A stretch of DNA of 64,000 bases from Gammaproteobacteria bacterium (GCA_019654215.1 BPDI01000009.1:1-64000); one strand, 5' to 3'; shown: positions 28,033 through 38,069, counted from the stretch's first letter. Notes: a model not told the origin generated them from the letters alone. Numbers and translations: made by a program.

Positions 28033-29091
28033 ATGAAATCAAGTAACTTTCTCACATTAATTATCTTAGTGTTTGGTTTGTCACAGTTGGGATATTGTCA
28101 GCTGGAGCCAATTAATAGTCGACCAAATCCATTTATCTCAGTCGACAACTGGGCCGATCTGCCAAATGGTCGAACCTGGGGTTCCACTGCCGGTGTAGAT
28201 ATCGATCCTGATGGGCGCCATTTATGGGCGATCGATCGCTGTGGCACAAATTCCTGTGCAGGTTCGAATCTCGATCCAATCTTGAAAATAGCTCCCGATG
28301 GAAATGTAGTTGCTGCAATTGGTGGAGGATTAATGCTTTTTCCTCACGGATTACATTTGGATAGAGATGGCAATATCTGGGTAACCGATGCTCAGGGTCC
28401 TGATCCAACGAATCCGGTAACAGCGGATATGGGGCATGTTGTTTACAAATTAAGCCCAGAAGGCGAGGTGTTGCTTACTTTGGGTCAGCCAGGAGTTGCA
28501 GGCGATGGCACCAATGCTTTATTAGAATCTCCCTGTGATGTGGTAACTGATGCAGATGGCAATATCTATGTTGGCGATGGTCACAGTGGACAGAGTGATG
28601 ATGCAACAGTAGATACGGTTGCCCGCATTGTAAAATTCGATCGCAATGGAAACCTTTTAAAGTATTGGGGTGATTGGGGATCAGAAGCGGGTCAATTTAA
28701 AACACCTCATGCAGTCGATATTGATTCCCGAAATCGACTTATCGTTGGTGACCGCGGCAATAACCGATTACAAATATTCGATCTAGAAGGCAACTATATT
28801 GGCGAATTCAAATCTTTCAGTCGCCCAAGTGGTATTTACATTACCGATGATGACACTATTTATGTGGCTGACTCAGAGTCCGAGTTTGATGATGTTCGTA
28901 ACCCGGGCTGGCATGCAGGTATTCGAGTAGGTAGTGTGCTTGATGGAATCGTCGACTATTTCATTGATGGAGCAGTGGAGGCCTATCCTGATGGTTCTAA
29001 TCCTGAAGGAGTTGCAGTGGATGCAGCAGGCAATGTCTATGGCGCTGTAGTTTCTGGCGGTGGGGCGATGGTTAAGTCAACTAGAAGATAG
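28033..29091 (+). CDS. Exported NHL-repeat propeller, peptidyl-amidoglycolate-lyase (PAL)-like
   Basis: A 352-residue protein from the ATG at 28033, with a signal peptide ending G-Y-C-Q. It consists of NHL repeats: P-H-G-L-H-L-D-R-D-G-N-I-W-V-T-D, S-P-C-D-V-V-T-D-A-D-G-N-I-Y-V, T-P-H-A-V-D-I-D-S-R-N-R-L-I-V and P-E-G-V-A-V-D-A-A-G-N-V-Y. Together they make a six-bladed propeller. The blade edges carry P-H-G and P-H-A histidines like those that bind zinc in PAL, the lyase half of peptide-amidating enzymes. Many NHL propellers share this look, so PAL activity is only a possibility. A PHM-like gene lies 5 kb upstream on the same strand. Confidence 0.72.
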   Translation: MKSSNFLTLIILVFGLSQLGYCQLEPINSRPNPFISVDNWADLPNGRTWGSTAGVDIDPDGRHLWAIDRCGTNSCAGSNLDPILKIAPDGNVVAAIGGGLMLFPHGLHLDRDGNIWVTDAQGPDPTNPVTADMGHVVYKLSPEGEVLLTLGQPGVAGDGTNALLESPCDVVTDADGNIYVGDGHSGQSDDATVDTVARIVKFDRNGNLLKYWGDWGSEAGQFKTPHAVDIDSRNRLIVGDRGNNRLQIFDLEGNYIGEFKSFSRPSGIYITDDDTIYVADSESEFDDVRNPGWHAGIRVGSVLDGIVDYFIDGAVEAYPDGSNPEGVAVDAAGNVYGAVVSGGGAMVKSTRR

Positions 29092-29183
29092 GCGAACCTG
29101 AAGGTAACTATGGTATGGAATACATTCTTTCTGGTCACAGAGCTCAAGAGCAATTTGCGCGTGAACTAAAAATTGGAAAAGTC

Positions 29184-29552
29184 ATGATAGTAAAGAAGGG
29201 AGTCAAAGAATTAGTAGAAGAAGCTGAAGAGCAGGTAGTTACGCTAACGCCAGCTGAAGTAGATGATAAATCTCAGGGAGGGGGGGTTTAGGCTAGTTGA
29301 TCTGGGGGATATTCGCGAATTAAAACGCGATGGCATAATTCCTGGATCGCTCCATGTGCCCCGAGGAATGTTAGAATTCTGGATCGATCCTGAAAGTCCT
29401 TATTACCGTCGTGATTTCGATGCAATGACGAAGTGATTCTCTTTTGTAACAAAGGGTCAAGATCAGCACTTGCTGCGCTCTCTTTGAAAACTATGGGTAT
29501 CGACAATGTCTCCCATATGCAAGGCGGCATGTCGCAGTGGGAAGAAGAATAG
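29184..29552 (+). CDS. Rhodanese-like domain protein, frameshifted
   Basis: A small single-domain rhodanese of about 122 residues spread over three frames. It starts M-I-V-K-K-G-V-K-E-L-V-E-E-A-E, then L-V-D-L-G-D-I-R-E-L-K-R-D-G-I-I-P-G-S after a break at a seven-G run (29280-29286). Then, after a second break near 29430, comes the active-site loop F-C-N-K-G-S-R-S-A-L with the catalytic Cys, ending M-S-Q-W-E-E-E. Rhodaneses move sulfane sulfur or act as thiol redox sensors. The partner is unknown. The G run points to a sequencing error. Confidence 0.75.
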
Positions 29553-29675
29553 GGCGAGTCGAGCGTTTGCCTGAACGCAAATAAGTAAATAAAAAGATCG
29601 ACTTTACGTTATAAATCGAGGTAGACGCACTTGCAGCTCTCGATGTTTCCCTCAGTGATGGGGTATTTATAGGGT

Positions 29676-30511
29676 GTGATGAAGTTCATCTGCAATACTT
29701 GTATCCGATGGATTAGTTTAGCATCGCTAACATTCATCATATGGACTGGTTACAGTCAGACTATTCATATTTCTCATTGTATGGCTAGCTGTCCTCAGAA
29801 TTCGGTGACTAACACTGAAATCGTCGTGCATCATCTCTATGTAGCTGAGATAAACAATGGCAATGGTTTGGCGGATTGGGTTGCTTATCGAGTTTGCAAG
29901 GTTCCGTAGGGGTTGCATCATTGTTGCCAAGATGGTGGCAACAGGATGAGCTTTTACCATATGCTATTACTCGAGAATCCGATCTTAGTCTCCCTTCATT
30001 CGATCAGCCGGACTTAAGTAATCAACAAGACCGTGATTACCGAGTTAATGAAATAGTTTTCACTTCTGAGGATCGTGGTAGGTTGGCACCAATGACTAGT
30101 TTCGCCGATACGCCTTTTTGGGAAGAGCTTAATAATCTCAGCAATATGGCACCATTACCAACAGATTTACGCGCCGGTGCCTGGGCCAATCTGGAACAGG
30201 CAATTAATGAACTAACAGCATCTGAAGAAGAGTTGTATGTGATAAGCGGCCCTTTGTACGAAATCAAAGGAACTTTAAACACACGCTCGATAGTTGGAAG
30301 TCTTCCTTCGCGCTACTTCAAGATAGTCGCTACCGAGGATAATTATGCATCGTTTGTGTTTAATGCGGATTTACCAATTCATGCAGACTATTGCGATCAA
30401 ATCGAATCAATAAATGCGATACAGCAATCCTCGGGTCTAAGTTTGTTTCCGGAATTGGAAACCGAGTTGACGCCAGGGTTGTATTCCAGCCTGCGCTGTC
30501 AGCAGCCATAA
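29676..30511 (+). CDS. DNA/RNA non-specific endonuclease (NucA-like), key residues changed, frameshifted
   Basis: An exported protein with a hydrophobic leader ending G-Y-S-Q, read in one frame to about 29890 and in another from there to 30511. The NUC fold is clear: A-D-W-V-A-Y-R-V, then F-T-S-E-D-R-G-R-L-A-P-M, then L-N-N-L-S-N-M-A-P-L and T-D-L-R-A-G-A-W-A-N-L-E. In active NucA/Serratia nucleases these read D-R-G-H and D-L-N-x-G-x-W. Here the general-base His is Arg (codon 30080-30082) and the metal-binding Asn is Arg (30170-30172). The protein is therefore probably not a normal nuclease. The frame break is a single indel near the AAGG at 29890. Confidence 0.7.
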
Positions 30512-30538
30512 TAAAAAATAAGTCAGGACAGAAGCCTT

Positions 30539-31229
30539 ATGTCTTACATTTTTACTCCTCCTGCAACCGTTTCAGTGCCTGTAAAGGGATCTAATAAAAG
30601 TTTTCCAGTTAATCGCATTTATTGTGTAGGTCAAAACTACAGTGATCATGTCAAAGAGATGGGTGGCGACCCCAAAAAGAATCCGCCGGTATTTTTTAGT
30701 AAGCCAGCTAACGCGATTGTTACCAAGAACGCCGACGTAAAATTTGCATCTGCTACTCCCAAATCTCCACTACGAAGTAGAACTGGTAGTTGCTCTAGGT
30801 GGTGGTGGAACCTACATCGCAACAGTTGACGCGCTTCAATATGTCTATGGTTATGCTGTTGGTATCGATTTCACTCGTAGAGATTTGCAGGAAGCGGCAA
30901 AACAGAGTGGCAGGCCTTGGGATACAGCAAAAGGATTTGATCAATCGGCACCGATTTCTTCAATTACACCAATTGTCGATGACAAACACCTTGGTGACAG
31001 ACGAATTGCCCTTTCTTTAAATGATGAGATTAGGCAAGACGCAAATCTGAATCAAATGATCTGGTCGGTTGCAGAAATTATCGCTGAGTTGTCGAAATTT
31101 TATGAGCTAAAAGAAGGTGATTTGATTTTTACCGGCACACCTTCAGGAGTATCAAATGTATCTCCCGGTGACCGTATTCATGCTGTGATCGATGGCATCG
31201 GTGAAGTTGAGTTCGATATTGTGAGCTAG
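30539..31229 (+). CDS. Fumarylacetoacetate hydrolase family protein, frameshifted
   Basis: An FAH-family enzyme of about 230 residues. The N-terminal part has I-Y-C-V-G-Q-N-Y-S-D-H-V-K-E-M-G and P-V-F-F-S-K-P-A-N-A. After a frame change near 30765 come the metal ligands Y-E-V-E-L-V-V-A-L-G and V-G-I-D-F-T-R-R-D-L-Q. The end has D-L-I-F-T-G-T-P-S-G-V. The family includes acylpyruvases, 2-hydroxyhepta-2,4-diene-dioate isomerases and oxaloacetate decarboxylases, all cutting or isomerising beta-dicarbonyl acids. The layout fits the short YcgM/FAHD1-like type. Confidence 0.85.
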
Positions 31230-31380
31230 CTGTCCTTTTTAAGTATAGTTAGGGTTAGATGCAGAAAATCTGAAGAAAAAAATTAGGTTGGATAGACCTT
31301 AATTACCGGCCTTCAGGTTTTCAGGAAGGGGAATGGTCCATTTCCCGCCGGAAAATAGGTGCTCTTGCTGCTGGAATCAA

Positions 31381-31605
31381 TTACTGCAGATTCTCTGCGG
31401 TGTCGTCCAGCTCGACCAATTCATAGTCGAGATCGATACGCTTTGTGTCTAAGCGTTCCTCGATGCGGCGACGGAGCTCGGTTAAATGAGATTTAGCCTT
31501 GGGGACAGCTTCTCTAATTTCCCTTTCTTCGCCCGGCAATACCCCTGTCGGATCGAGAAAATCCTTGGTACTCTCTAAGTTTTCTTCCCACTTTTGCTCT
31601 TTCAT
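31381..31605 (-). CDS. Small charged protein of unknown function
   Basis: From the ATG at 31605, preceded by GAGAGG, the frame gives 74 residues with many charges: M-K-E-Q-K-W-E-E-N-L at the start, D-P-T-G-V-L-P-G-E-E-R in the middle, and helix-like L-R-R-R-I-E-E-R-L-D-T-K at the end. The frame is also open upstream to 31713, but the ribosome site favours the inner ATG. No export signal or membrane segment. No family recognised. Confidence 0.5.
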   Translation of the reverse strand: MKEQKWEENLESTKDFLDPTGVLPGEEREIREAVPKAKSHLTELRRRIEERLDTKRIDLDYELVELDDTAENLQ

Positions 31606-31749
31606 GGTGCCTCTCTTTTCCTCATTACTCTCTGACGAACGAGTATTACCATTTAATTTACGTATAATTTCTTTATCGTTAAGCAAGGGGTTATTCTTCA
31701 ATAAAATCTTCAAAAAAATAGTGTTCGGAAAGCCAAACCATAATGGCAG

Positions 31750-33539
31750 CTACTCTAAAAAGAAATATGACAGATTAATGAAGAGAAATGGGGTGGATAT
31801 TTTTTTAAATTTTGCAAGCGCTAACTTTTCCAGAGTAAGTTGTCGTAACTTTTTCTTAGCGATTTTTCCAGATGCGATTCTAGGAAGTTGTTCATACTGG
31901 AAATAGAACTGTTCGGGAACTTTGAAGGTAGCAATTCTTTCTGATAAGAAATCTTAAGGTCGTCATCAATAAGTTTTTCTTCCGGTTTAAGCATTACAGT
32001 TGCAACTAAAATCTCGCCTAATCTTTTGTCAGGAATTCCATAGACAGAAACTTCACTGACTGATGGGTGCTCTGCAATCGCATATTCGACTTCGGCACAC
32101 CCAATATTTTCACCGCCACGAATTACTATATCTTTTGCACGATCAAGAATAACCAGAAAGCCTAAATCATCCAGCAAACCGATATCGCCGGGGTAAAACC
32201 AACCATCCTTTTAAAACTTCTGCTGTTTCTTCTGGTTTATTCCAGTAGCCTTTCATGACAGTCGGACCTTTAATACAAATTTCACCGACCGCGTTTGGCG
32301 CCAATTCATTACCTGCTTCGTCGGCGATCATCACTGTGGACACTGGAGGAGTTGGTCTCCCGGTGCTATGAGGCTTGGCCTCGTAAAAAGCACCGGAAAT
32401 GATTGCGCCGATAGCATTAGTTTCAGTCAAACCATAACCCAGCCCTGGAATAGCTTTTTCTGGAAACTTGTCCAGCATCATCTTTAGGTGTTCAGGTGGT
32501 CGCGGCGCTCCGCCACTTTGGACGCCACGAAGACTGCGCAAATCGGTCTCGTTAAACTTTTCCGATTGCATTATTTCCCATGTCATCGTGGGAACACCAT
32601 GGAAAACAGAAATGCGCTCCTGTTCGAGAAGCTCCAGCGCTTTTTCCGCATCCCATTTGTACATCATCACCATTTTTCGCGAGTACACGAAGCTTGCGAG
32701 AAATTGAGCGTGACTGCCGGTTACGTGAAATAGGGGTACATTGCATAGCAGGGCGGGTTGGGATTCAGGATTTTCTTCCACTAATTCTGGCCGCAGAATC
32801 TCGCCTATTTCTCTGACGAAGAGCCAGGTATAAAGTGCGTTAATGATATTGCGGTGAGTGGATAACACACCTTTTGGCATGCCGGTAGAACCAGATGTAT
32901 ACATAATGGATGCATTGTCTTCTGGGTTTACATTCAATGCTGTGATTTCATCGTTGTTTAGGGGCGCAACGTTTTCTATCAGGGAATAGAACTCCGGAAA
33001 TGAAGATCCAGCTTCCGGTTTGATTTGAATGAGATCAACTTTCAATGAGTCGATATAGGGCAGTATTTGCTGATAACGGGAATGATCGACAAAAACCAAT
33101 TTTGTGCCGCTATCACTTAAACCATATTCGATTTCCGCTCCTTTCCACCAGGAATTCATGGGTACGATAACTGCTCCCACGATAGTCGCTGCCATGTAAG
33201 CCAAACACCATTCGGGGGAATTGCGAGCGCATACCGCTACCCGATCACCATGCTGGATACCATATTGCTCGATAAGCACTCTAGACATGCGTCGAGACAT
33301 TTCCAGGGTCTCAGCAAAGCTAAATCGTTCGTCGAGGTATACTAAGAAAGTTTCGTCCGGTTCAGCCAGGCCGAGTTCATAGAGCTCGCTGAGATTACGT
33401 GGAGCATTGGTGAATACTTCGTAATCCTGACCATTGATAGTTTCCGGATGAATGGCCAGTTCGCTTCTGGAGCTTTATGTGCAATGACTATATCTTTTAG
33501 TTTCGCCAGGTCCTGACGAATTTCTTCTTCAGTCAGCAT
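31750..33539 (-). CDS. AMP-dependent acyl-CoA ligase, frameshifted
   Basis: A second ANL ligase of about 590 residues, broken at about 33330-33480, 32170 and 31930. The main frame (32167-33300) has G-D-R-V-A-V-C-A-R-N-S-P-E-W, the phosphate loop Y-T-S-G-S-T-G-M-P-K-G-V, P-L-F-H-V-T-G-S and the adenine motif G-Y-G-L-T-E-T-N-A. Later frames hold I-V-I-R-G-G-E-N-I-G-C-A-E-V-E and L-P-R-I-A-S-G-K-I-A-K-K-K-L-R with the catalytic Lys. Fatty or aromatic acids are likely substrates. It is downstream of, and close to, the quinone oxidoreductase gene on the same strand. Confidence 0.78.
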
Positions 33540-33546
33540 TTAGGTA

Positions 33547-34530
33547 CTACTCAGATTTTATTTCCAGGGTAACTTTGCCCATTACCTTTCTTTCACCGAA
33601 GACATTAAATGCTGCTGCATACTCTTCTAGCGGAAATGATTCGGTGATCAAAGGTTTTAGCTTTCCTTGATCGTACATATCCAATAGTTCCTGGAAATTC
33701 TTTTCATACTCAGCGGGCTCTTCTTTGCGGAACCGACCGAGAAAAACACCAACCATGGAAGAACCTTTAAGCAGTGCTAGGTTGGCTTTGTATTCCGGGA
33801 TTCGACCACTGGTGAAACCTATAACTAATAGGCGTCCGTTCCAATTGATACAACGACAGCATTGGTCGAAAAGGTCACCGCCAACAGGGTCATAAATTAC
33901 ATCGGCACCCTGATCGTTGGTTAATATTTTTACTTTTTCTTTAAGTTCACCATCGCCATAGTTAACGACTTCATTGGGTTCGAGTTGTTTAACGAATTCG
34001 AGTTTTTCGTCGGGGCTAGCGGCTGCTATAACTTTTGCTCCCATAAGCTTGCCCAGTTCTACTGCGGTAAGCCCGACACCGCCGCTGGCTCCAAGAACTA
34101 ATAAGGTTTCACCTGCTTGCAATTGCGCCCGTTTTTTTAAGGCGTAGTAAGACGTGGTATACACCATGGCGAAGCTTGCTGCAGTCCTGAAGTCCATGGA
34201 GTCCGGAATCTTGCGCAATCCGATCTCCTTGACGATGACTTCTTCTGCCAACCCGCCTAGTCCTGGCGTCGCCATAACTCTGTCTCCCACATCAAATCCT
34301 TTCAAACCAGGGCCAACGGATTTAATTACGCCGCCCACTTCTGAGCCTGGTGTAAATGGCATAGGAGGTTGGAACTGATATTTTCCTTGAATCTGTAAGC
34401 CATCAGGAAAATTTAAAGAGGCAGCATACACTTCCACTAATGCTTCGCCTTCACCCGCAATAGGCTCGACAATCTCTTCTAAAGTGAGATTTTCTGGTGG
34501 GCCGTAAGAGCTGCAAAGTACGGCTTTCAT
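33547..34530 (-). CDS. NADPH:quinone oxidoreductase family protein (zinc-free MDR)
   Basis: An intact 327-residue medium-chain dehydrogenase/reductase. It has the G-R-oES fold N-terminal domain with A-S-L-N-F-P-D and P-F-T-P-G-S-E-V-G-G. The nucleotide loop is L-V-L-G-A-S-G-G-V-G (residues 147-153), and the C terminus has G-R-L-L-V-I-G-F-T-S-G. The structural-zinc cysteines are absent, so it is the quinone/enone reductase type. Similar genes often accompany acyl-CoA ligases and dehydrogenases in fatty-acid or isoprenoid breakdown, as here. Confidence 0.9.
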   Translation of the reverse strand: MKAVLCSSYGPPENLTLEEIVEPIAGEGEALVEVYAASLNFPDGLQIQGKYQFQPPMPFTPGSEVGGVIKSVGPGLKGFDVGDRVMATPGLGGLAEEVIVKEIGLRKIPDSMDFRTAASFAMVYTTSYYALKKRAQLQAGETLLVLGASGGVGLTAVELGKLMGAKVIAAASPDEKLEFVKQLEPNEVVNYGDGELKEKVKILTNDQGADVIYDPVGGDLFDQCCRCINWNGRLLVIGFTSGRIPEYKANLALLKGSSMVGVFLGRFRKEEPAEYEKNFQELLDMYDQGKLKPLITESFPLEEYAAAFNVFGERKVMGKVTLEIKSE

Positions 34531-34679
34531 AAGCTATCCTTAAAAATGACGAACGCGGATTCAATCATGAATAGTTTGCAACTTCAAATGCTCTGCCAAG
34601 TATTCCGAAGAATTCAGATTTGTTGTTGAGGATTGGACAAGCGAGTATATTTAACTTGTAGTTTCTGGTTGTTCCTGTC

Positions 34680-35484
34680 ATGAACGAGTCACAAAGAAAA
34701 GTCTATTTGAGAGCCATGGGAATCGATGTTTATTACCCAAGAGCAATCTTGCCTGGTGCAAAACCTTCTCCGGCATATGAATTCGATCTGATAGAGCAGG
34801 GCCAATCTCTGCCAATTGAGAGTTCATTTGTCCCAGAAGAGGAAAGCGAAGATCCTAATACACAGCTAGAGATTGCAGAAAATCAAAATCCCGAAACTGA
34901 ATCGATCAAGCAGGAAGTATCAGTTCGGACAGAACTAGATGCAAAAGTCGATCTCACTGAAGCTGAGCAGCCTGAAAAAAATAAAAGAAGAAGAAAGTAG
35001 TGAGCTGCGATTCTCGCTTCGTTACTTTCGTGTAACAGATTCTGTTGCGGTAATTGATGAATATCCTTTGCAACAATCCGCGGATTCACGGGATAAGTCC
35101 TTGCATCTTCTAAGGAATATCTTGCGCGCATTAAATATCGAAGTTGAAGTATTATCTCCCGAACTATTTAGCTGGCCACTCATCGAAGGGCTGACGGAAG
35201 AAACTGATTCTGCCAATGCAGCCAAACAAGCTCTGCAGGGATTTATTGCTGGACGACAGGAGCAGGATGGATTCAAAAATTTAATTGTTTTTGTGGGAGT
35301 TATTGATGATCTATTGGTAGGTCCGGAGAGGGCTGAAAATCGCCGCGACTATCAGATCGAGAATTCAGATACTTTTATTACTATCACCCAAAGCCTGCAG
35401 TCCATGCTGTCTTTTCCTGATTTAAAAAAAGATGCGTGGCACCAATTGCAACCAGTTCTGTTAAGAATTCAGTCAGCTGAATAA
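34680..35484 (+). CDS. Putative DNA polymerase III psi subunit (HolD-like), frameshifted
   Basis: The N terminus (R-K-V-Y-L-R-A-M-G-I-D-V-Y-Y-P-R) resembles the conserved chi-binding start of the divergent psi subunit described in Pseudomonas. A low-complexity acidic linker rich in E and P follows. After a frame change in a run of seven A near 34976-34982 comes a compact C-terminal domain (L-L-R-N-I-L-R-A-L, L-I-V-F-V-G-V-I-D-D, Q-L-Q-P-V-L-L-R-I). It lies 11 bases upstream of rimI, as holD does in E. coli. Synteny and the N-terminal motif carry most of the weight. The protein would link the clamp loader to chi and SSB. Confidence 0.6.
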
Positions 35485-35495
35485 AAAACTTCCTT

Positions 35496-35973
35496 ATGTC
35501 GTCTCAGTCCGAAAGTCAGCTTCAGTTCTTTGCACGCAATATGCGCTACAGTGATGTTGATATTATTATACAAAATGAAACGGCGGCTTATGATCATCCC
35601 TGGACCAAGCGCATCGTTATCGACTGCTTACGGGCTGGCTATCAATGCTGGGTATTAGCAAATAAGCAAAAGATAGTAGCTCATGGAGTCATGTCGGTAG
35701 CAATCAGTGAGTGTCACTTACTAACACCCATGCGTGCATCCCAATTATCAACGCCATGGATATGGGCGAAAGTTATTTAACTTGTTATTAGATCGCGCAT
35801 ACAAATTGGATGCTTCAGAGTGCTTCCTCGAGGTCAGAACAACTAATGAAGCTGCTATATCGCTTTATCAGTCGATGGGATTTGCAGTAATTGGTGAAAG
35901 GAAGAACTATTATGTCGGAAATGAAGGACGGGAAGACGCTCACATAATGTCCCGTGAGTTGCCGATTCCCTGA
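35496..35973 (+). CDS. rimI: Ribosomal protein S18 alanine N-acetyltransferase RimI, frameshifted
   Basis: A GNAT enzyme of about 158 residues. The first frame has M-R-Y-S-D-V-D-I-I and the substrate-side P-W-T-K-R. After a change near 35725-35740 come the acetyl-CoA motif C-V-H-P-N-Y-Q-R-H-G-Y-G-R-K-L-F and R-T-T-N-E-A-A-I-S-L-Y-Q-S-M-G-F, then the RimI ending G-R-E-D-A-H-I-M-S. It acetylates the N-terminal alanine of S18. Location beside the HolD-like gene agrees. Only one indel is needed to restore it. Confidence 0.85.
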
Positions 35974-35975
35974 GT

Positions 35976-36661
35976 TTAGTCTTCAGAGGCTTTAGAGGAC
36001 CTAGCTTTTTGCCAGATACGCAATAACAGTTTTATCAACGCGATGAAGAGAAAAGCGCCGAGCATAATTGTGCCTATCATGATTAGCGTACCGCCCAGTA
36101 TGCTTAACATTTCAGCCAAAGAAATGTTTTGCCACATGGACAGTCCCCACAAGGAAAGCGCGGCGAGAGAAATTCCGGCCAGGATGGCCGCGGTCTTCTT
36201 ACGAAGTTTAACAGTGAAAATATCAAAATCGGGCTTGTCGTTTAAGTCTGAGTACAAAGCTTTGCAGCGTGGAAATTCACTGCATCCCCAGAACATACCA
36301 TTCTTTCCTTTGCGTTTAACGAGTAAATTTCCGCAGCTTGGACAGCGATGACCCGGTTCTGGAACTCCATTATTATCTAAAAGAGTAATTTTACAGCCCT
36401 TTGAATAGCCACTACAAAACCAATAGTCACCTTTACCCTTGTTTGCTTTGACCAATCTGCGAGTACAAATAGGGCAGCGATAGTGTTCATCGATTTCAGT
36501 TGAAGGCTTTCCCGCCACATCATTGAGTGTGGTTCGACATTTCGGAAAGCCATAGCAGCCCCAGAAAGGGCCCATCTTGCCTCGATGCGCCGCATCGGTT
36601 TTTTGCATTCAGGACAATAATAGGTTCGTTCCGTTGTCGCTTCCGTTTCTGAAGCAGTCAT
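35976..36661 (-). CDS. Membrane protein with topoisomerase-type C4 zinc ribbons, frameshifted near start
   Basis: About 228 residues after joining the start (M-T-A-S-E-T-E-A, then Y-C-P-E-C-K-K-P-M) to the main frame near 36560-36600. Several topoisomerase I C-terminal-type zinc ribbons follow. Visible pairs include C-P-I-C ... W-F-C-S-G-Y-S-K-G-C and C-P-S-C ... W-G-C-S-E-F-P-R-C. Two transmembrane helices close the protein (A-A-I-L-A-G-I-S-L-A-A and T-L-I-M-I-G-T-I-M-L-G). Such proteins are common and uncharacterised. Nucleic-acid binding by the ribbons is inferred. Confidence 0.78.
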
Positions 36662-36992
36662 GGCGAAATCTTCTAATGAGCTAAGGGATTGGAGCTGTAT
36701 TTAAGTTCTAAACCCGGCCAAGGATGTTGTCAACCGCAACAGGGTCGAGATTGCTATTTTAATTCTGTGAGTTTATTGATTTCTATCTAGTTTGAAAGCA
36801 TTCATCAAGGATAAGAAAGATGCTGTCTTCTAACGTGTCATTGGCTTCAATATTTAGAGAAGCTGGTTAATCTTGGTAGATCTCCACTTTCAGGGTAATT
36901 TTTATACCGTGATTTCGGCGGTCTTCATGCATCGAACCAATCCTGGTTTCTAACCTACTTAAAGTGTGGTCACTAGCAGGGGAAGTATTAAA
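36662..36992. other. Intergenic stretch between hisC and the zinc-ribbon gene
   Basis: About 330 bases without a credible gene on either strand. I see no strong hairpin, RNA motif or clear promoter. Short open frames here have no start context. Confidence 0.5.
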
Positions 36993-38069
36993 TCAGCCTT
37001 GCAGAACTCCCCGGAGAGCGCTGAGTAGCGCTCTGTTCTCTTTTTCCGTACCAATGCTAATCCGCAGTTTGTCTTCCAGACGGGGCTGTCGAAAATGCCT
37101 CACCAGAATATTCTGATCTTTTAAAGCTTGAGAAATATTTATTGCACTGTGATTAGCTGGCACCTGCACCAGGACGAAGTTAGTTTGGCTAGCGCCAGTG
37201 ACAAGACCTAGCTCGTTTAAAGCAGTAATAAGATCTGAGCGTGAATTACGAATCTTCTCCCAGTTTGCTTGAGCATGATCTTGGGCTTGGAGTGCGGCAC
37301 AGGCCAGAATCTGAGATACATGATCCGTGTTGTAACTATCTCGGGTTTTGAACATTATTGGGTTCGCCAACGATTTATTGGAGATGCCATAACCAAAACG
37401 CAAGCCGGCGAGCGCGTAACCCTTTGAAAGAGTTCTGAGAATTAAAATGTTTTCATGCGAGTCGATAAGTGGCACGCAGTTATAAGACTCTTTGGGATCA
37501 ACAAAGTCCACATAGGCTTCGTCGATAACCAGTACGCCTTCGAAACTTTTTGCTAGTTTTTCTATATAAGCGCTAGGTAACAGACAGCCGGTTGGAGCAT
37601 GAGGATTTACCAGGATGCACATTTTTGCTCGTGATTGAATCAAGGATTCTGCAAAATCTGCGGGTATTGACCAATCATCCCTAAGTGGTATTTCTTCAAG
37701 GATGCAGTTTTGTACTTCTGCTAATACTGGATAGAGAGAATAAGTGGGTTGGGTAACAATTATCTTGTCGCCAACTTCAACAAAAGTAGTCAAGGCTAAC
37801 CGCAGTAATTCATCACCTCCATTGGTCGGTATGATGTTTTCAGCATCGACACCGTGAACATCCGCTGCGATCTGTCGAAAATCTTCTGCTATTGCTTGAG
37901 GATAGCGCCGCAAATCTTCCACACGAATTTTTGCCAATGCGTCAGCCACGGCAGGGCTGGCAGGATAGGGATTTTCATTTGTATTTAGCTTAATGACTGT
38001 GTGGGCTTTCGGTTGTTCGCCTGGAACATAACCCTGCATGTTGGCAATATTTTTGCGCTCGAAGCTCAT
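36993..38069 (-). CDS. hisC: Histidinol-phosphate aminotransferase
   Basis: An intact 358-residue class II aminotransferase. Diagnostic blocks are L-N-T-N-E-N-P-Y-P, T-N-G-G-D-E-L-L-R, N-P-H-A-P-T-G, V-I-D-E-A-Y-V-D-F and T-L-S-K-G-Y-A-L-A-G-L-R-F-G with the PLP lysine K216. The C terminus has V-R-H-F, R-I-S-I-G-T. It catalyses the histidinol-phosphate step of histidine synthesis in the cytoplasm. No other his gene is nearby, so it is detached from any his operon here. Confidence 0.92.
   Translation of the reverse strand: MSFERKNIANMQGYVPGEQPKAHTVIKLNTNENPYPASPAVADALAKIRVEDLRRYPQAIAEDFRQIAADVHGVDAENIIPTNGGDELLRLALTTFVEVGDKIIVTQPTYSLYPVLAEVQNCILEEIPLRDDWSIPADFAESLIQSRAKMCILVNPHAPTGCLLPSAYIEKLAKSFEGVLVIDEAYVDFVDPKESYNCVPLIDSHENILILRTLSKGYALAGLRFGYGISNKSLANPIMFKTRDSYNTDHVSQILACAALQAQDHAQANWEKIRNSRSDLITALNELGLVTGASQTNFVLVQVPANHSAINISQALKDQNILVRHFRQPRLEDKLRISIGTEKENRALLSALRGVLQG

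Noticed and set aside
29288-29530. An 80-codon minus-strand frame.
   Set aside because: It is antisense to the rhodanese domain, whose catalytic loop is read on the plus strand.
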